Assembly: GCA_019694215.1 (NCBI GenBank)
Contig: JAIBCK010000010.1
Span: 1-52,106 of the forward strand
Origin: Thermoflexales bacterium
GTDB taxonomy: Bacteria; Chloroflexota; Anaerolineae; J036; Brachytrichaceae
Direction: 5' to 3'
DNA length: 52,106 nucleotides
The notes under the pieces are model-generated. The model had not been told where the DNA came from. It made no database searches and saw nothing but the letters and a program-made list of their open reading frames with translations. Positions 36,001 through 46,394 of this stretch are shown here, one piece after another; within the stretch, counting starts at the first letter, position 1; each line of letters opens with the position of its first letter. Both the position numbers and the translations under genes were made by a program.

Positions 36001-39000
36001 GATACGGTCAGCCTGACCTTCGCCGGGCCCTGGGTGGCGGTCAACTTCGTCACACGCGTGGATGGGCGCCACGCCGAAGTCTTCCTGGATGGGGCCAGCC
36101 AGGGCATCGTCGACACATACACCGCCAGCGATGACGTGTTGTCGCGCGTGTATGGCGGGTTGACGCCAACCACGCACACCCTTTCCATCACGGTGCTCTC
36201 CACGGCCAATGTCAGCGTCACGGCGGCCACCAAATATGTCTACCTGGATGCCATCGATGTCTGGGATGGCACAGCCGAAGCGAAGGGCTTGTTCCAGCAT
36301 CTGCCTTCCGAGCAGGACGGCGGACGCATGTATCTGAGCGACGACTGGACGCGCAGCGCCCGCGTCTCCGCGTCGAACGGCGACTTCATCGAGGATGGCA
36401 GCAATGCCTGGTTCCTCTTCACCGGCGTCAGCGTGACCGTGATCGGGATGAGCGACAACCTCACCCCGAGCCTGGCCGAGATCTTTGTCGATGGCGTGAG
36501 CGCCGGGGTGCTGGACCTGTCCTATGCTTTCGGGCGTGCGCCCATGCCCTTCACGCTGAACGGGCTGGGTGACGGGGCGCATGTGCTGCGCTTTGCCGAT
36601 CGCAGCGGGGCTGGCTCTCAGCTGGGAGCCGGGCTGGACGGCTTCCTGACCGCCGCCGACGTTGCACCGCTCCCCCGCGTGGCTTGGACGGCATCCGTGC
36701 CGGGCGACCTGCGCCTGGCAACTACGCCCCTGGTCGGCGATCTGGACGGGGACGGGCAGCCGGAAGTGATCGCAACGGGCTCGCGCGAAAGCTGCATTTT
36801 TTCGTTGTGCACGTTCACGCCGGGCGCTCTGTTCGTCTTCCGCGGAGACAGTGGCGCGCTCGTCTATTCACGCACCCTGACAGGCACCGCAGCCAGCTGC
36901 TCGGGCGGCACGCTCTGCGGCGGGACCGGCGCCCCGGCCATCGTCAATCTGGATGGCGGTCCACAATCCGAGATCATTGTCGACAACGCCGGAGGGCTCA
37001 ACGCCTTTGCCGCAGATGGCACCTTGCTGTGGATCAACCCCGCAGTCCGTGGGACCTGGGCGAGTGCCCCTGCCATTGGCAACCTGGATGATGACGAGGA
37101 TCCCGAGATCGTCACCGTTCACGATGTGGCCACGTCCAACCAGCGACGCATCCATGTCGTCCAGCCGGATGGAAGCGTCAGTTGGACGTATACCTTGCCC
37201 AACACTTCGCCTGGCCCACGCATGCCGGTACTGGCCGACTTCAACGGCGATGGCCGACTGGACATCTTCGTGGCTTCCGGACAGACGGCCTACCTCTTCC
37301 ACAACAATGGCGTCTCGATGACGCTCGCCTATACACGGGCTTCAGGGCTCGACCACTACGGCGCTCCGGCAGTTACAGATCTCGACGGCAATGGCCTGCC
37401 CGAGATTGCTATCGGCTGGACGGGTGTCCTGGCCGCCTACCGCAATGACCTCACGCCCATGTGGATCTACACCACCGGCGGGATCTATCCCAGCACCGTC
37501 TCCGTTGCCGACCTCGACGGCAATGATGGCGGCGCGCCCGAGCTGGTGCTCTACTCCAAGACCAGCAACGGCACCGAGGAGGGGCGCGTCTTCGCCATCA
37601 ATGCCGATGGCACCCTGCTCTGGTCGCAGGCCGCCAAGGACACCACCAATTCGAGCGCCGGCGTTGCGGTGCTGGATCTGAACGGCGATGGCGTGTACGA
37701 GGTGGTGTGGAACGGCTATGTCTCCGGCACCCTGATCTTCGATGGGCCAAGCGGCGCAATCACCTTCGCCGATGAAGTCATCAACAGTGGCACGGTCAAC
37801 GAGACACCGGTCATTGCCGACATCGATATGGATGGCCACGCCGAAGTCGTGCTCGTGGACAACACGCAAGTTGTCGCGCTCGCCAACGATGCCGGCTGGG
37901 CGGGCTCGCGCGCCATCTGGAATCAGCACAGCTATCACGTCACCAACATCAACGACGACCTCACCGTTCCGCCGTTTGAGCCCAACAGCTGGGCATATCA
38001 CAACACCTATCGCACCCAGTCGCCGCTCGAGGCACCGGCCCCGGTCTACTATGTGCAGATCACCCACACCCTGGCCACCAGTGCCTCGCTGGTTGCCGGA
38101 TCCTTCACCCGCCCGTACTCGGACTTCAGCCCGCTGCTGTACTGGGGCTACAAGCACTACTGGTTCGAGCCGTTCCGGGTGACGCGCTTCGATGTTGCGG
38201 TGGCGGGCTTGCGGCCCGGTGAAGTGCGGGCCATCAGCCTGGGAACGGTGGTGAGCTACACCGTCAACGCGGGCCGCAATCGCCTGGAGTTGCCGCCGAT
38301 CTACGTGACCGCCGGGCACCTCATCGCCGTCTCGCCAACGGAAGCGAGCGTGCTGGCCGGCGGCACCACCCGCTATGACGTGGTGCTGACCAACGCGGAT
38401 GCGAATCCGCGGGTGTTTACCCTGACCATCGCAGGGCTGCCCAGCACGTTCAGCCACACCGCGCCGCCAACCCTGACCCTTGCCGCGGATGCGTCCATTA
38501 CCGTGGCCGTCGATGTCTCTGCGCCGGCCGGAGCCGTCCCTGCCGAGCTTGCCCTGGCGTTCGTGGCCCGCACGGAGCTGGGGGCCGAGGAAGCCGCCGC
38601 AGCCACCCTGACCGTGCACGACGGCAACGTGATGGCGCTGCTGCCCGAGCTGCAGAACACGGTCGTGGGGACCTCCGTGCCGTTCACGGTCATCGTCACC
38701 AACACCACCGCGAACCCGATCACCTATGCGCTCAGCCTGTCCGGTCTCGGCACCAACCTGGTGACGCATCCGCCGACCGTGTCGGTCAGCGCGGGACAGA
38801 GCGTCAGCGTCCCGGTCACCGTGACGGCAGTCGAGAACAGCACCAGCCTCTTCGTCAGGGCCTGGTTGACCGATGCCCTGCACAACGCAGCGTTGTCGGA
38901 TGTGTCTATTCTTAACATTCTGGGCGCGCGCGCGGTGACGGGCGCCTTCGCTCCGGCCTCGGTGCGCAGCGGTCAGAGCACCCTGACCCGGACCCTGCTC

Positions 39001-39915
39001 ACGCTGACGAACACGGGCACGCTGGATGACGTCTACACAGTCACGCTCAGCGGTCCCCAAACCGGGAGTGTGCGCTTCGACGCAGACGCGGCCACCACCC
39101 GCGTCATCGCGCTGCCAGTGGGGGTGCTCAGCCACGCAAGCTGGGGGGTGATCCTCCACGCCGATGGCACGCTCGCCCCGGGGCTGTATCCGTTCACGGC
39201 CACGGTCACCACGGATAGCGGCCTGCAACCACGCGCGGTCATCACCGGTCTGTGGTTGATCGAGGCCGGTGACGTGGCCGGCAGCCTGAGCCCGGCAACG
39301 CAGACGGCTGCACCCGGGCAGTCGGTGGGCCTGACCCTGCGGATCACCAACACCGGCGACATCGCCATGACCTACGCCATCACCGGTGCCGGCGTCCTGG
39401 CGACGAGCCTGTCCTTTGGCAGCGCGTCTGTCACGCTTGCGCCGGGGGCCGTCGCCCTCGTGCCCGTCACCGTGACAGCGCCGCTCTGGGTTGTCGGGTT
39501 CGGCTATCCCATCCAGGCCCACATCGCCGCCATCACGGCCCCCGAGATCTCAGCGGTTGCGACCGGATGGTTGAGCATTGCCACACCCGCCCCTGCCATG
39601 GCGGCCGTGCTGCTGCCACCGGTCCGCACAGTGACCAATACGACGCCGGTGACCTACACCTTTGTCCTGACCAACCTGGCCGGCGTGTCCCTGGAATCAA
39701 CGCTCTCGATCACCTCGACGGCGGACGTGACCCTCCTCGCGCCTGCGATGTATCTGCCGGGCGCGCACGCGGGTCAGGTCGAGGTGGTGGCGTCCGCCCC
39801 ACGCCTCGGGGTGTTCCCCATCACCGTGACCGCCACCAGCAGCGCGGGCAGTGTCGCGGCGACGGCCGAGCTGCGCCGGATCGGCTGGACCTTCGTGCCA
39901 AACGTTTTACGCTAA
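27079..39915 (+). CDS. Giant secreted multidomain protein, 4278 residues
   Basis: A signal peptide (residues 1-27) starts a huge extracellular protein. Order of parts: a beta domain (55-175); a transglutaminase-like domain (about 215-365) with His342 and Asp358 but Ser272 where the catalytic Cys belongs ([10 protein letters not shown]); a long unassigned region with a Cys cluster (about 830-940); CARDB/NEW3-like beta repeats (about 1100-1420 and 1530-1750) around a helical insert; a Pro-rich linker (about 1768-1845); five large tandem repeats (about 1857-3195), three with period 272, 272 and 267 residues; an FG-GAP propeller with eight DxDGDG-like calcium loops (about 3204-3614); more CARDB-like repeats; and a C-terminal tail ending FVPNVLR. 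No membrane anchor or LPxTG motif. An adhesin or surface fibre is likely. GGAG lies about 10 bases before the ATG. Confidence 0.93.
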   Translation: MYSIRLILNILLAIALLLPARPVPVSATRPAAPATQVIGDLPRALLAPAAEAPASVDHAIALSKVQSAYRGADAVAGRITVTYTLSNLRPPANAPALADGLTVTDTMAALSGLDPLADANTLRSALFTTVLTPGISVVSASRPYSVNGSALQVAWGDVAPLSNVTLTLTLATPTASPDFMSLDGGARAYAVLQGRMVLASAGSIRFAPDALGAYLNWTPDADTRDAWMLRQLSQLGDDPSGLFAFVRALRTESYPGSLRGTRGTLWSQAGNSLDKASLLIALLRASGIPARYRHGSLSPSMAETLLGALFPALPDTTGLVPADADVFDPLHDDVLLAETGDHWWLDAYLPGQGWTAMDPAFASATAGATFHASLAGDGSDLVAEVPDTQRHKVTFRLTVERFGPFSFTSLGMGTIQPLSATIPTVQLVGNPVSLEHWVDTVNQGGLVFATTINTYLPYLVIGDEAIDGQAFQDITSNFPMGYEVSTAEWLSVDLQHPSGARETFTRTIVDLIGVAARSSGGTITNSFGSGTTLVDEGNVYAFLFAPSVVPIDAVNAAYPNLAAAASKAQSLIATADTVTGTSPSEIAQLQRASVAMRSALRAETGAQALWFAAASDFGTPGLAAAAHVAAYYEMPRLIIASIQKDKGDAHSRAVLDLALNRIRSVPYPGQTVEGAIPFNLTWGLMQGELEHALMSAWHGVAPTGVPAVFAQARTEEVPLVLLAHSNVAMLDALELSAQARTRIAQTLAGRPDLMVVVPSRMITVAGTSTVGWYTINMLDGETQDMMEDGLHTAAIEYGFLLKSNLQNFGFAIAGFGHGFFAETMFFLGYFLQECPIRSGNIKNIYAQALTRATQSALDLAKRIGQADKASGGKANDWIDCYLNGCTYAIGFKWSTKFKIPKYLSTGADLATDGKLKEKAGPCSFNLTSLSGDCKYEWHGPLSFKSGISAAAAIIGSHNDPPVPGGLAGQARFTPQPDTSVSRAMTLAATRAGSTLTMTAQVGYASVARGAAAYASATAGLAVSGVPPTFTAFAPGGSAALAGAGLMLGPADAPLYVNGSAVAIPEGVGLPAYTGTLTISETSAILDRISLSGVGHFLVVRATPATASILPGATTAFTLAHETNVTALYTVTAEAPAGWALGLTAAGAVTATAPLAAPPGEYRILVTAGDARSRVFASTWHTVSVGPRNGVDVVVQVDPLHTVAWGSVPNTELTGDTNNGQMQLTDAAFTIVISNTSSVTRSYGLSVAGLPASWSYLSTASVTLTAGAVGRVGLAVSPTLGTLAGSSHPFSVTASATDGALAATGAAVFVMPGRAYAHLDAPAHDRYAVAGSTLAMTAAVRNVGNLAGTFPFTVEAPATWALAAPSSFTLAAGQTDIITFSVVPTGPLYSASAVWMRTRSEPYDQSDYTFVQLVTPYAGAIFATAASCAGAGNTQLASACENLANAVLRLEARPDDVAYRDAVVVALGTVIDLLAAIGQTPALDALDALASSLSGHLGTGLDADLAAIAPALLTACTEADAVTSHAFEATFTPGAALALPGRELSFLFNLHNAGTTSTSYTVVLTSPVIAGPVLLAPTLAAGANASQAVTVSLGTPGFVPIHAHISANTGLTSMPTLDDSAIAGATFVSPILQMLDVVATPAFVDSGVSATGLTARVVNVANSPLQAMATLTVSAPGGGVSATLHASAAIIPGNVTLINFGSLTTSGFLTGVYTLTGSVVVSAPTGLAGATSTATGGFAVGQALFAAAAASPVLVAPGDITVTTLVTTWVHQEAPLPLLKASPAARPAASSTLLPPLTKPLPSPTGESIAAPETALPAMPSAWAEEDGATRAEAWVEADLGGLPSAPTFSGGLTRTDGGNSTVTRTGTWTTVSGSNMAHNGNYSRTSVVSSTLTFTFTGVWLSIGYLAATDGRTFDVEIDGVSQGVIDSYVNRADTPMSAVYAGLSAGEHVVRITTLSGKNAFAATTAYVKIDYFDVWDGSTLADGTFEHTDGRVILGPGWTTQTLATASGGSYARSPFSFGVAWLAFTGDSVSYRMIKDFSNAGAVSVFVDGVLKADLDLYSTLLTGSSVTTPVVSFNGLGAGAHILTLVLRRGTYLALDHFTTPGSAPFFSVSTPNGVYRVEEGDSSLRYNGFPLTRTRSTWSESASSSASGGFVIASSTAGDSIEMTFSGPWASLGYVATTNSGRVEVFIDGVSRGTVDAYARYEMPRSVVFADLGAGAHTLSVTVLSGRNAFATTPGNFYFDYLDVWDGSALPDGTFEEDSARMLYSRSWTLVNQANAGGGSYAVSPFQSGAAWSVFAGDTVSLQFFAAFANAGSVDVAIDGVTRSTVDLRVALTGTTNLTRVLSLNGLGSGPHVVTLGMARASYLSLDRISTPGDAPFATPPAMTGVYRYEENDPALLYDGAPYTMTRQTWFETTASEASSGYVRYSATASDTISLVFTGTWVSLGYLGRANAGRFEVYVDGTLRQVVDGYAHDDEPRSAVFGGLTPGTHSLSVTVTGARNALATTPGNFYLDYIDVWDGSALPDGSVEENSGRFWYSAGWTRPALSAASNGDYALSPFGGGAAWMAFAGDSVSVQLIGGINGIGILELDVDGVMRTTVDLRVPLTGTTGFTRPISLNGLGSGAHVLTVFARRGAYVNIDAAVTPGVAPFITPFVPLGFTRYEEANPAILYNGLPYSITRQTWTDGNLTMASDGYVRLSATVSDTLSLTFTGTWAALGYIGRSNAGRFEVFLDGVSRGIVDGYAHAEEPRSLTFAGLVTGTHTLSATVLGTRNPLAASPGNFYPDYIDVWDGSALPMATLDESNPLIVYSNGWTRPASALAEGEAYALSTVSGGAVWARFIGDSLRVQALVGTASAGELGVWIDGAFREWVDLDATAPATRSMAYGDLGPGAHVLTLATHRSSYINWDVATVTTPAPYRPLTRTGVYRLEEDDPSLRYNGAPFTATASSWSELLRTVASDRYVARSSTVSDTVSLTFAGPWVAVNFVTRVDGRHAEVFLDGASQGIVDTYTASDDVLSRVYGGLTPTTHTLSITVLSTANVSVTAATKYVYLDAIDVWDGTAEAKGLFQHLPSEQDGGRMYLSDDWTRSARVSASNGDFIEDGSNAWFLFTGVSVTVIGMSDNLTPSLAEIFVDGVSAGVLDLSYAFGRAPMPFTLNGLGDGAHVLRFADRSGAGSQLGAGLDGFLTAADVAPLPRVAWTASVPGDLRLATTPLVGDLDGDGQPEVIATGSRESCIFSLCTFTPGALFVFRGDSGALVYSRTLTGTAASCSGGTLCGGTGAPAIVNLDGGPQSEIIVDNAGGLNAFAADGTLLWINPAVRGTWASAPAIGNLDDDEDPEIVTVHDVATSNQRRIHVVQPDGSVSWTYTLPNTSPGPRMPVLADFNGDGRLDIFVASGQTAYLFHNNGVSMTLAYTRASGLDHYGAPAVTDLDGNGLPEIAIGWTGVLAAYRNDLTPMWIYTTGGIYPSTVSVADLDGNDGGAPELVLYSKTSNGTEEGRVFAINADGTLLWSQAAKDTTNSSAGVAVLDLNGDGVYEVVWNGYVSGTLIFDGPSGAITFADEVINSGTVNETPVIADIDMDGHAEVVLVDNTQVVALANDAGWAGSRAIWNQHSYHVTNINDDLTVPPFEPNSWAYHNTYRTQSPLEAPAPVYYVQITHTLATSASLVAGSFTRPYSDFSPLLYWGYKHYWFEPFRVTRFDVAVAGLRPGEVRAISLGTVVSYTVNAGRNRLELPPIYVTAGHLIAVSPTEASVLAGGTTRYDVVLTNADANPRVFTLTIAGLPSTFSHTAPPTLTLAADASITVAVDVSAPAGAVPAELALAFVARTELGAEEAAAATLTVHDGNVMALLPELQNTVVGTSVPFTVIVTNTTANPITYALSLSGLGTNLVTHPPTVSVSAGQSVSVPVTVTAVENSTSLFVRAWLTDALHNAALSDVSILNILGARAVTGAFAPASVRSGQSTLTRTLLTLTNTGTLDDVYTVTLSGPQTGSVRFDADAATTRVIALPVGVLSHASWGVILHADGTLAPGLYPFTATVTTDSGLQPRAVITGLWLIEAGDVAGSLSPATQTAAPGQSVGLTLRITNTGDIAMTYAITGAGVLATSLSFGSASVTLAPGAVALVPVTVTAPLWVVGFGYPIQAHIAAITAPEISAVATGWLSIATPAPAMAAVLLPPVRTVTNTTPVTYTFVLTNLAGVSLESTLSITSTADVTLLAPAMYLPGAHAGQVEVVASAPRLGVFPITVTATSSAGSVAATAELRRIGWTFVPNVLR
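32650..36660 (+). repeat. Five tandem coding repeats of about 810 bp
   Basis: Equivalent positions (the Gly of the G-[VF]-[YT]-R motif) fall at 33430, 34246, 35062 and 35863, giving periods of 816, 816 and 801 bp; a first copy, lacking that beginning, starts near 32650. Each unit holds two jelly-roll-like halves, the first ending in [11 protein letters not shown]-type sequence and the second in LNGLGSGxHVxTL. The copies have diverged, so they are old duplications. Confidence 0.88.
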
Positions 39916-39923
39916 TCTGCGTT

Positions 39924-39965
39924 CCGGGGGTCGAAGCACAGCGTTCGCCGCGCTTCGGCCCCCGG
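39924..39965 (+). terminator. Hairpin after the giant gene
   Basis: A 14-bp stem (CCGGGGGTCGAAGC with GCTTCGGCCCCCGG, one G-U pair) around a 14-base loop begins 9 bases after the stop codon. It lacks a T-tract and ends just before the -10 of the next gene. Confidence 0.6.
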
Positions 39966-39972
39966 CGCGGTC

Positions 39973-39978
39973 TATACT
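39973..39978 (+). promoter_or_regulatory. -10 element upstream of the HD-domain gene
   Basis: TATACT in the context CTATACTCCGCG, the same 12 bases as at the WXG100 promoter. The ATG is 13 bases downstream, so the leader would be only about 6-7 bases and has no ribosome site. No clear -35. Confidence 0.45.
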
Positions 39979-39991
39979 CCGCGCCGTTTGC

Positions 39992-40615
39992 ATGGCGACA
40001 CTCCCCGATCTCCCCACCGCGATGGCGCTGCTCGAAGAAGGCCATCGACGCAACCCCGGGCCGTGGATGGCCCACTCGATCAACGTCGGCGCGGCGGCCC
40101 GACACATTGCCGCGCGCCTGCCGGGGCTCGACCCCGAGCGCGTGTATCTGCTGGGCCTGCTGCATGACATCGGCCGGCGCGAGGGCGTGACCGGGATGCG
40201 CCACGTCTACGATGGCCATCGCTTCCTGCTCGACCTCGGCTACGCCGATGCCGCCCGCATCGCCCTCACCCACTCCTTTCCGGTCAAGGACATCGGCGCC
40301 GTCTTCGGTGCCTGGGATTGCACCCCCGCCGAGGTGGCCGAGCTCTCGTCCGCGCTCGACGCCGTGACTTACACCGACGAAGATCGTCTTCTTCAGTTGT
40401 GCGATTGTCTCGCCATCGCCAATGGCTTCTGTCTGCTGGAGAAGCGGCTGGTCGACGTCGTCATGCGCTACGGCAAGGCCGGCTTCCCGGCCTGGGTGCA
40501 TGTCAAATGGGCCGCCTATTTCGACTTGCTCCACCACTTCGACCGCCTGCTCGGGCATTCCGTCTACGATCTGCTGCCGGGCGTGGAAGCGATCACCTTC
40601 AACCGCAGCGTCTGA
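39992..40615 (+). CDS. HD-domain hydrolase
   Basis: A 207-residue metal-dependent phosphohydrolase of the HD superfamily. The metal ligands are visible: an N-terminal His in WMAHSIN, His-Asp in LLHDIGR, and a later His in THSFPVKD. Relatives hydrolyse nucleotides or phosphate esters; the substrate is unknown. I chose the ATG at 39992, since the open frame before it lies in the terminator and promoter region. The Nudix gene follows 5 bp after the stop, so the two are co-transcribed. Confidence 0.85.
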   Translation: MATLPDLPTAMALLEEGHRRNPGPWMAHSINVGAAARHIAARLPGLDPERVYLLGLLHDIGRREGVTGMRHVYDGHRFLLDLGYADAARIALTHSFPVKDIGAVFGAWDCTPAEVAELSSALDAVTYTDEDRLLQLCDCLAIANGFCLLEKRLVDVVMRYGKAGFPAWVHVKWAAYFDLLHHFDRLLGHSVYDLLPGVEAITFNRSV

Positions 40616-40620
40616 TCCGC

Positions 40621-41262
40621 ATGAACACCGTCAGCCCCGCCTGGCACGCCTTCTGCGCGCGGACGCGCGCCGCGCTGGCCGCACCCCTGCCCGGCTTTGC
40701 CGCGCAGCGCGAGATGATGCCGCCCGGCCGCGTCGTGCCGCCAGACCTGAGCGGGGCGCGCATCGGCGCGGTGCTGGTGTTGCTGTATCCGGTGCAGGAT
40801 GCGCCGACGGTGATCCTCACCCTGCGCTCGGACCAGCTCGACCGCCACCGCGGCCAGGTCTCTTTCCCCGGCGGTCGCCGCGACCCGACCGACCCCGACC
40901 TGACCGCGGCAGCGCTGCGCGAGACGCGCGAGGAACTGGGCGTCGACGACGGCGCGCTGACCGTGCTGGGCGCCCTCACCCCGCTCTACATCCCGCCCAG
41001 CAACTACCTGATCCACCCCTTCGTGGCGGCGGCACCGGCGCGGCCGACCTTCACCCCCAACCCGGGCGAGGTGGCCGGCCTGATCGAGGTGGGGTTGGAT
41101 GACCTGCGCGCGCCGTACACGCGCGGCGTCGCCGCGATGCCCATCACCCGCAACGGCACAACGGAGATTTTGCAGATGCCGCACTTCGTCGTCGGGCCGC
41201 ACCGGGTGTGGGGGGCCACCGCAATGGTGCTGTGCGAGCTGCTGGCTACAATAGGCGCATGA
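40621..41262 (+). CDS. CoA-type Nudix hydrolase (NudL-like)
   Basis: A 213-residue Nudix enzyme. The CoA pyrophosphatase signature before the Nudix box is present (LTLRSDQLDRHRGQVSFPGG), followed by a box ending RETREELGV with the metal-binding Glu residues. CoA-type members cut CoA or acyl-CoA to 4'-phosphopantetheine derivatives and 3',5'-ADP. The ATG follows the HD-domain stop by 5 bp with no Shine-Dalgarno, so translation is probably coupled. Its stop overlaps the lpdA start (ATGA). Confidence 0.88.
   Translation: MNTVSPAWHAFCARTRAALAAPLPGFAAQREMMPPGRVVPPDLSGARIGAVLVLLYPVQDAPTVILTLRSDQLDRHRGQVSFPGGRRDPTDPDLTAAALRETREELGVDDGALTVLGALTPLYIPPSNYLIHPFVAAAPARPTFTPNPGEVAGLIEVGLDDLRAPYTRGVAAMPITRNGTTEILQMPHFVVGPHRVWGATAMVLCELLATIGA
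41247..41252 (+). promoter_or_regulatory. Possible internal leaderless -10 for lpdA
   Basis: TACAAT inside the end of the Nudix gene is followed by six bases and then the lpdA ATG. No -35 hexamer is evident. It may give lpdA its own leaderless transcript in addition to read-through. Confidence 0.35.
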
Positions 41263-42692
41263 CCACATCCGCACCCAAAGCCCCGCAGAAATTTGATGTC
41301 GCCGTGCTCGGCGCCGGCCCGGGCGGCTATGTCGCCGCCATCCGCGCCGCACAGCTCGGCCTGAAGGTCGCCATCATCGAGCGCGACAACCTGGGCGGGG
41401 TCTGCCTGAACTGGGGCTGCATCCCGACCAAGGCGCTGATCCGCAACGCCGAGGTCGTCCATCTGCTGGGCGAGGGCAAGGATTACGGCTTCTCGTTTGA
41501 CAACCTGCGCGTCGACTACTTCGCGGCGTATCGCCGCAGCCGCCAGGTGGCGGAGCGGCTGGTCAAGGGCGTCGAGTTCCTGATGCGCAAGAACCAGATC
41601 ACCGTCATCAAGGGCAGCGGCACGTTGGTCGGGCCGAACGAGATCAATGTCGAGAACCGCGGCGAGGACAGCCGCGTGCAGGCCGAGCACATCATCCTGG
41701 CGACCGGCGCCCGCCCGCGTATGCTCTTCGACCTCGTCCCGGATGGCCGACGCGTGTTCACCTCGCGCCAGATGCTCGAAGCGCAGAGCATGCCCAAGAG
41801 CCTGATCGTCATCGGCGCTGGCGCCATCGGGATGGAGTTCGCCTACGTCGCCAACGCGTATGGCTGCGAGGTCAAGGTGCTCGAGGTGCTGCCGCGCATC
41901 CTGCCCAACGAAGACGAGGAAGTCAGCGCCGAAGTCAAGAAGTCATTTCAGCGCGCCGGCACCCAGACCCTCGCCGGGGTCAAGATCGAGTCGGCCGTCG
42001 CCACGCCGGAGGCGGTCACGCTGAAGGTCAATGACGGCGGCAACGTTGTCACGATGCAGGCCGAGGCGCTGCTCGTGTCGGCGGGCGTGATCCCCAACAC
42101 CAGCGGGATCGGGCTGGAGACGGTCGGCGTTGCGCTCGACAAGCGCGGCATGATCACCGTCGATGAGCACATGGCGACCAGCGTGCCGAGCATTTACGCC
42201 ATCGGCGACATCACCGGCAAGCTCGCCCTGGCGCACGTCGCCTCGGCGCAGGGCGTCGTGGCCGCGGATTCCATCGCCGCGCGGCGCGGCAAGTACGCGG
42301 GTCGCATCCCCCGGTTGGACTACAACGCCATCCCGCGCTGCACCTACACCATGCCGCAGGTCGCCAGCATGGGGCTGACCGAGGCGCAGGCGCGCGAGCA
42401 GGGCCACAAGGTCAAGGTGAGCAAGTTCCCGCTCAGCGCCAACGGCAAGTCCCTGGCGATGAACAACCGGGACGGCTTCGTCAAGATCGTCGCCGATGAG
42501 AAGTACGGCGAGCTGCTGGGCGTGCACCTGGTCGGCCCGGATGTCACCGAGCTGCTGCCCGAGTTCGTGCTGGCCAAGAGCGCCGAGCTCACGCCCGAGC
42601 AGATCGCCGAGGCGGTGCATGCGCATCCGACGTTGGGCGAGACGCTGATGGAAGCCGCCCACGGCATCGAGGGCCTGCCCATCCACATCTAG
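41259..42692 (+). CDS. lpdA: Dihydrolipoyl dehydrogenase (E3)
   Basis: FAD-dependent disulfide oxidoreductase of 477 residues that reoxidises dihydrolipoamide in 2-oxoacid dehydrogenase or glycine cleavage complexes. FAD site GAGPGGY, redox-active GGVCLNWGCIPTK, NAD site GAGAIGMEFAYV, FAD-binding YAIGDITG, and the C-terminal His-Glu in HAHPTLGE are all in place. ATG at 41259 overlaps the Nudix stop; in-frame sequence before it belongs to the Nudix gene. No E1/E2 genes are adjacent, so it serves a complex encoded elsewhere. Confidence 0.94.
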   Translation: MTTSAPKAPQKFDVAVLGAGPGGYVAAIRAAQLGLKVAIIERDNLGGVCLNWGCIPTKALIRNAEVVHLLGEGKDYGFSFDNLRVDYFAAYRRSRQVAERLVKGVEFLMRKNQITVIKGSGTLVGPNEINVENRGEDSRVQAEHIILATGARPRMLFDLVPDGRRVFTSRQMLEAQSMPKSLIVIGAGAIGMEFAYVANAYGCEVKVLEVLPRILPNEDEEVSAEVKKSFQRAGTQTLAGVKIESAVATPEAVTLKVNDGGNVVTMQAEALLVSAGVIPNTSGIGLETVGVALDKRGMITVDEHMATSVPSIYAIGDITGKLALAHVASAQGVVAADSIAARRGKYAGRIPRLDYNAIPRCTYTMPQVASMGLTEAQAREQGHKVKVSKFPLSANGKSLAMNNRDGFVKIVADEKYGELLGVHLVGPDVTELLPEFVLAKSAELTPEQIAEAVHAHPTLGETLMEAAHGIEGLPIHI

Positions 42693-42715
42693 ACCGGGCG
42701 ACCAGTCCCCCGCGT

Positions 42716-43648
42716 TCAGCCTTGGCGACGGGCCCGCACCAGCGTGCGCGGGTCGAGGGCATCGCGCAGCCCGTCGCCGACAAAATTGATCGCCAGCACG
42801 GTGGCGAAGATGGCCAGACCGGGCACAATCGCCGTCCATGGCGATGTGGTGATGAACGACTGCGCGTTCTTGAGCATGTTGCCCCAGGTCGGGGTCGGGG
42901 CCTGCACGCCATAGCCCAGAAATGACAGCGTGCTCTCGGTGATGATCGCCGCGCCGACGCGCAGCGTGGCGGCCACGATGATCGGGCTGATCGCGTTCGG
43001 CAGGATGTGGCGCAGGATGATGCGGCTGTTGGCCACGCCCAGCGCGCGCGCCGCGTCGACGTAGTCGAGCGTTTTGAGCGAGAGGAACTGGCCGCGCACC
43101 AGGCGCGCCACCGGCATCCACGCCAGAATGCCGATGATGAGGATGATCGGGACCGGCCCACTGCTCAGCTCGGGATTGTTCGTTGCGCGAAGCAGCTGCC
43201 CGAAGATCAGCAGCAGAAAGAGCTGCGGGATGGTCAGCATGACATCCGTGAAGCGCATCAGCAGGTTGTCCACCAGCCCGCCGTAAAACCCGGCCGCCGC
43301 GCCAATCAGCGTGCCCAGCGCGATGGCGATGGACATCGTCGCCACGCCGATCAGCAGCGAGATGCGCGCGCCCGCCCACAGCCGCACAAACAGGTCGCGC
43401 CCCAGCTCATCGGTGCCAAACCAGTGCGCGGGCGAAGGCGGCGAGAACTTGTTGATCAGATCGGTCTTGCCCGGGTCATAGCCCGTCAGCAGGGGAACGA
43501 ACGTGGCCAGCGCGAGCACGAGCACGATCACGATCAGCCCCAACATGGCTGTCCGGCTCTGACGCAGGCGCCGCCACAGCAGCTGCTGGGGCGTGCGCAC
43601 CGGCGACAAGGCGGCGGGACCGGGGCGGGAGAGGGGAAGCGCGCTCAT
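42716..43648 (-). CDS. Peptide/nickel-type ABC permease (DppC-like)
   Basis: A 310-residue permease of the family 5 importer group, with an N-terminal cytoplasmic segment, a first helix at about 35-55 and five further helices. The OppC-type N-terminal domain ends in FGTDELGRDLFVRLWAGAR, and the coupling loop shows RGQFLSLKTLDYVDAARALG. Last of three genes (binding protein, DppB-like, DppC-like). The two ATPases usually found behind it are absent; lpdA converges instead. Confidence 0.92.
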   Translation of the reverse strand: MSALPLSRPGPAALSPVRTPQQLLWRRLRQSRTAMLGLIVIVLVLALATFVPLLTGYDPGKTDLINKFSPPSPAHWFGTDELGRDLFVRLWAGARISLLIGVATMSIAIALGTLIGAAAGFYGGLVDNLLMRFTDVMLTIPQLFLLLIFGQLLRATNNPELSSGPVPIILIIGILAWMPVARLVRGQFLSLKTLDYVDAARALGVANSRIILRHILPNAISPIIVAATLRVGAAIITESTLSFLGYGVQAPTPTWGNMLKNAQSFITTSPWTAIVPGLAIFATVLAINFVGDGLRDALDPRTLVRARRQG

Positions 43649-43669
43649 GCGGATGCGTGGGCGTTGCGG

Positions 43670-44641
43670 CTAGTCGAAGCGAATGCGCGGGTTGAGTACC
43701 GCGTACATGACATCGGTGAGCAGCCCGAAGACGATGATCAGCGTGGCGCTCATCATCAGGATGCCCATCATCACGCCGTAGTCGCTGCGCTCAATCGAGG
43801 TGAAGAACAGACGCCCCATCCCCGGCCAGCTGAAGATGGTCTCGGTTATCAGCGCGCCGTTGAACAGGCCGGGCAGCTCCAGCCCGATGATGGTGATGAG
43901 CGGCAGGATGGCGTTGCGCAGCGCGTGCTTGGCCAGCGCCATGAACTCGCCCAGGCCCTTCGCGCGCGCCGTACGGACGAAGTCCTGATGCATGACGTCC
44001 AGCATCCCGCTGCGCATGTAGCGCACATGCGTGCCCATGTTGAAGAAGGTCAGCGCGAGGGTGGGCAGGATGAGGTGACGCAGCCGGTCGCCGAGATCGA
44101 AGTCGGCGCCGATGGTTGACATGCCCCCGCCCGGCAGAAGGGGCGCGCCGCTGGCCTGCTTGAGCGTGACGTTGAAGAAGATGATCAGCAGCAGCCCCAG
44201 CCAGAACAACGGGATGGATTGCCCGAAGAAGGCCAGGGTGGTGAAGACCGCGTCGAAGCGGCTGTACTGGCGGGCCGCGCTGATCGCGCCAATCGGAATC
44301 GCGAGCAGCAGCGAGCAGGCGAAGGCGAGCAGCGAGAGCTGCAGCGTGTTGGGCAGGCGATCGCCGATCTCGGCCATCACCGGGCGCTTGGTCACCAGCG
44401 AGGTGCCGAAGTCACCGCGCAGGGCGCTGCCCAGCCAGTTGGCATAGCGCTGCGGGATCGGGACATCCAGCCCGAACTCCGCGCGCAGGCGCGCCAGATC
44501 CTCCGCCGTCTTGTTCGGGTCATTCTCGTAGACCGAGGTTGGCCCGCCCGGGATCAGCTGCATCAGCAGAAAGACGATCATGCTGATGACCAGCAGCAGC
44601 GGAACCGCCTGAATCAGACGGCGGAGGACGTAGCGTGTCAT
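43670..44641 (-). CDS. Peptide/nickel-type ABC permease (DppB-like)
   Basis: A 323-residue permease with the DppB/OppB beginning (MTRYVLRRLIQAVPLLLVIS), six helices and the coupling loop MRSGMLDVMHQDFVRTARAKG. It follows the binding-protein gene by 10 bp. With the DppC-like protein it forms the membrane channel. Confidence 0.92.
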   Translation of the reverse strand: MTRYVLRRLIQAVPLLLVISMIVFLLMQLIPGGPTSVYENDPNKTAEDLARLRAEFGLDVPIPQRYANWLGSALRGDFGTSLVTKRPVMAEIGDRLPNTLQLSLLAFACSLLLAIPIGAISAARQYSRFDAVFTTLAFFGQSIPLFWLGLLLIIFFNVTLKQASGAPLLPGGGMSTIGADFDLGDRLRHLILPTLALTFFNMGTHVRYMRSGMLDVMHQDFVRTARAKGLGEFMALAKHALRNAILPLITIIGLELPGLFNGALITETIFSWPGMGRLFFTSIERSDYGVMMGILMMSATLIIVFGLLTDVMYAVLNPRIRFD

Positions 44642-44651
44642 CGTTGTGCGG

Positions 44652-46346
44652 TTACTGGATCCACCACTCGGCCGCGTTCCAGCCGACGCTGTTCCAGACG
44701 TTTTCCTTGAAGCCCTGCAGCTTGACGTTGTAGCTGTCGATCTTCAGGCGCTGGTACAGGTAGATCATGTTCACCTGGTCGTAGCCCATCTGGGCGACCT
44801 GGCAGTACAGGTCACGGCGCTTGGCGGGATCCGGCTCCTTGGCCGCCGTCGCAAGCAGGTCATCGGCCTTGGGGTCGCTGAAGCGCGTGTAGTTCGTGCC
44901 GCCCTTGTTCGCCTCGGTCGGGATGGACTTGCTGGAGAACAGGTTGACCATCTGGCTGTGCGGGTCGATCGAGGCGTTCGTGGTGTACATGATGATGTCG
45001 AAGTTGCCATGCCGGCGCGGCGAGTTGGCATCCCACGACCCGATCACCACCGACGACGGCGCGTTCTCGATGTAGAACTCCACGCCGATCGCCTTCATGT
45101 CCTCGAGGATCAGCACCTGCGAGTCCTCGCGCAGCTTGTTGCCGCTGGTGGTGCTGTACTTCAGGCGCAGGCGGACGCCTTCCTTGACGCGGATGCCATC
45201 CGCGCCCGGCTTCCAGCCCGCTTCATCGAGCAGGGCCTTGGCCTTGGCCGCATCGTACGGGTAGGCCTGGATGTTCTTGCACTCGAAATAGCCGGCGTTC
45301 AGCTCGCTCGTGCCGGGCTTCGCCTCGCCATACAGCAGGTTGTCGATGATGCGCTGCTTGTTGATGCCATACGCGATGGCCTGGCGGACCTTGAGGTCGC
45401 TCAGGATCGCGTGCGGCTTCTTGGGATCGCTCGGATCCTTGTTCTCGGCCAGGTTGAGGAACATGCGCTCGCCGCCGATCTGGACCGGCTTCGACAGTTT
45501 GACATTCGTCATCGTCTTGAGCTCGGGCAGGTCGGCCTCGGTGTTGTTCCACATCACATCCACTTCGCCGGACTTGAGCAGCTGCAGGGCCACCTGGCTG
45601 CTCGGGACGATGCGGACGATCACCTCATCGAGATACGGCTGATCCTTGACGCGGTAGTCCGGGTTGCGGACCAGGCGGACATACTCCTCGGCCTTGAACT
45701 CGGCGACCTTGAACGGGCCGGTGCCGATGGGCTTGCGGTTGTATTCCCAGTCCTTCATCTTGGCCGGGTCACCGGCCGTGCGCGGCAGCAGCTCGAGCCC
45801 GTTGAAGAGCTGGAGATACGGCGCGTAGAAGTTCTTGAACTTGATCACGGCCGTGTTCGGCGTGGAGCAGTCCACCGAGTCGACGTCGCTGTAGCCCGTC
45901 GTCGAGACCACACCAACGTCCTTGGTCATGATCGCCTTGAGCGTGAACTGGATGTCCTCGCAGCCGAAGACGGTGCCATCATGCCACTTGACGCCCTCGA
46001 CCAGCTTGTAGGTGATGGTCTTGCCATCCGCGCTGACGCCGCCATTCGCGACGGTCGGCACTTCCTTGGCCAGCACGGGGACGCGCGAGCCGTCCGGCTG
46101 GGTGTTGGTCAACCCATCGACGACAAACGCAAGAACATCATTCATCACGGTTTGCGTGCCAAGCAAGCCGTTCAGCAGCGTGGGGGACTGCCACACCGCC
46201 ATCGTGACTTTGCCGCCCCGCTTGGGGCCGCTCGCAGCCGCGGGCTTGGCGGTGGGTGCCGCCGTGGTGGGTGCCGCGCCACAGGCGCTGAGCAGGGTGG
46301 TGATCGCCAGCCCTGCCAGCAATCGCGCACGGGTCATTGGAACCAT
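44652..46346 (-). CDS. Family 5 solute-binding lipoprotein
   Basis: A 564-residue binding protein. Lipobox LSAC (Cys22 from MVPM) is followed by an Ala/Pro/Thr linker. Family features are WHDGTVFGCEDIQFTLKAI, GTGPFKV, and the C-terminal NVWNSVGWNAAEWWIQ. Ligand (peptide, sugar or nickel) cannot be read; the family is broad. The ATG at 46346 is strongly supported by GAGGAGGAGA just upstream. A GATAAT -10-like element lies near 46395-46400 beside a direct repeat of ACCGATT. Confidence 0.92.
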   Translation of the reverse strand: MVPMTRARLLAGLAITTLLSACGAAPTTAAPTAKPAAASGPKRGGKVTMAVWQSPTLLNGLLGTQTVMNDVLAFVVDGLTNTQPDGSRVPVLAKEVPTVANGGVSADGKTITYKLVEGVKWHDGTVFGCEDIQFTLKAIMTKDVGVVSTTGYSDVDSVDCSTPNTAVIKFKNFYAPYLQLFNGLELLPRTAGDPAKMKDWEYNRKPIGTGPFKVAEFKAEEYVRLVRNPDYRVKDQPYLDEVIVRIVPSSQVALQLLKSGEVDVMWNNTEADLPELKTMTNVKLSKPVQIGGERMFLNLAENKDPSDPKKPHAILSDLKVRQAIAYGINKQRIIDNLLYGEAKPGTSELNAGYFECKNIQAYPYDAAKAKALLDEAGWKPGADGIRVKEGVRLRLKYSTTSGNKLREDSQVLILEDMKAIGVEFYIENAPSSVVIGSWDANSPRRHGNFDIIMYTTNASIDPHSQMVNLFSSKSIPTEANKGGTNYTRFSDPKADDLLATAAKEPDPAKRRDLYCQVAQMGYDQVNMIYLYQRLKIDSYNVKLQGFKENVWNSVGWNAAEWWIQ

Positions 46347-46394
46347 GGTGTCTCCTCCTCGTTGGGTCCCCAAAATCGGAGACCGATTGAACCG

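Noticed and set aside
37342-39522. A 726-residue minus-strand frame inside the giant gene
   Set aside because: No domain, promoter or ribosome site; the plus-strand FG-GAP and CARDB-like repeats are clear.
42716-46346. Family 5 importer read as nickel-specific because of the nearby hyp genes
   Set aside because: The hyp operon is 26 kb away and the binding protein shows no nickel-specific feature that I can identify.
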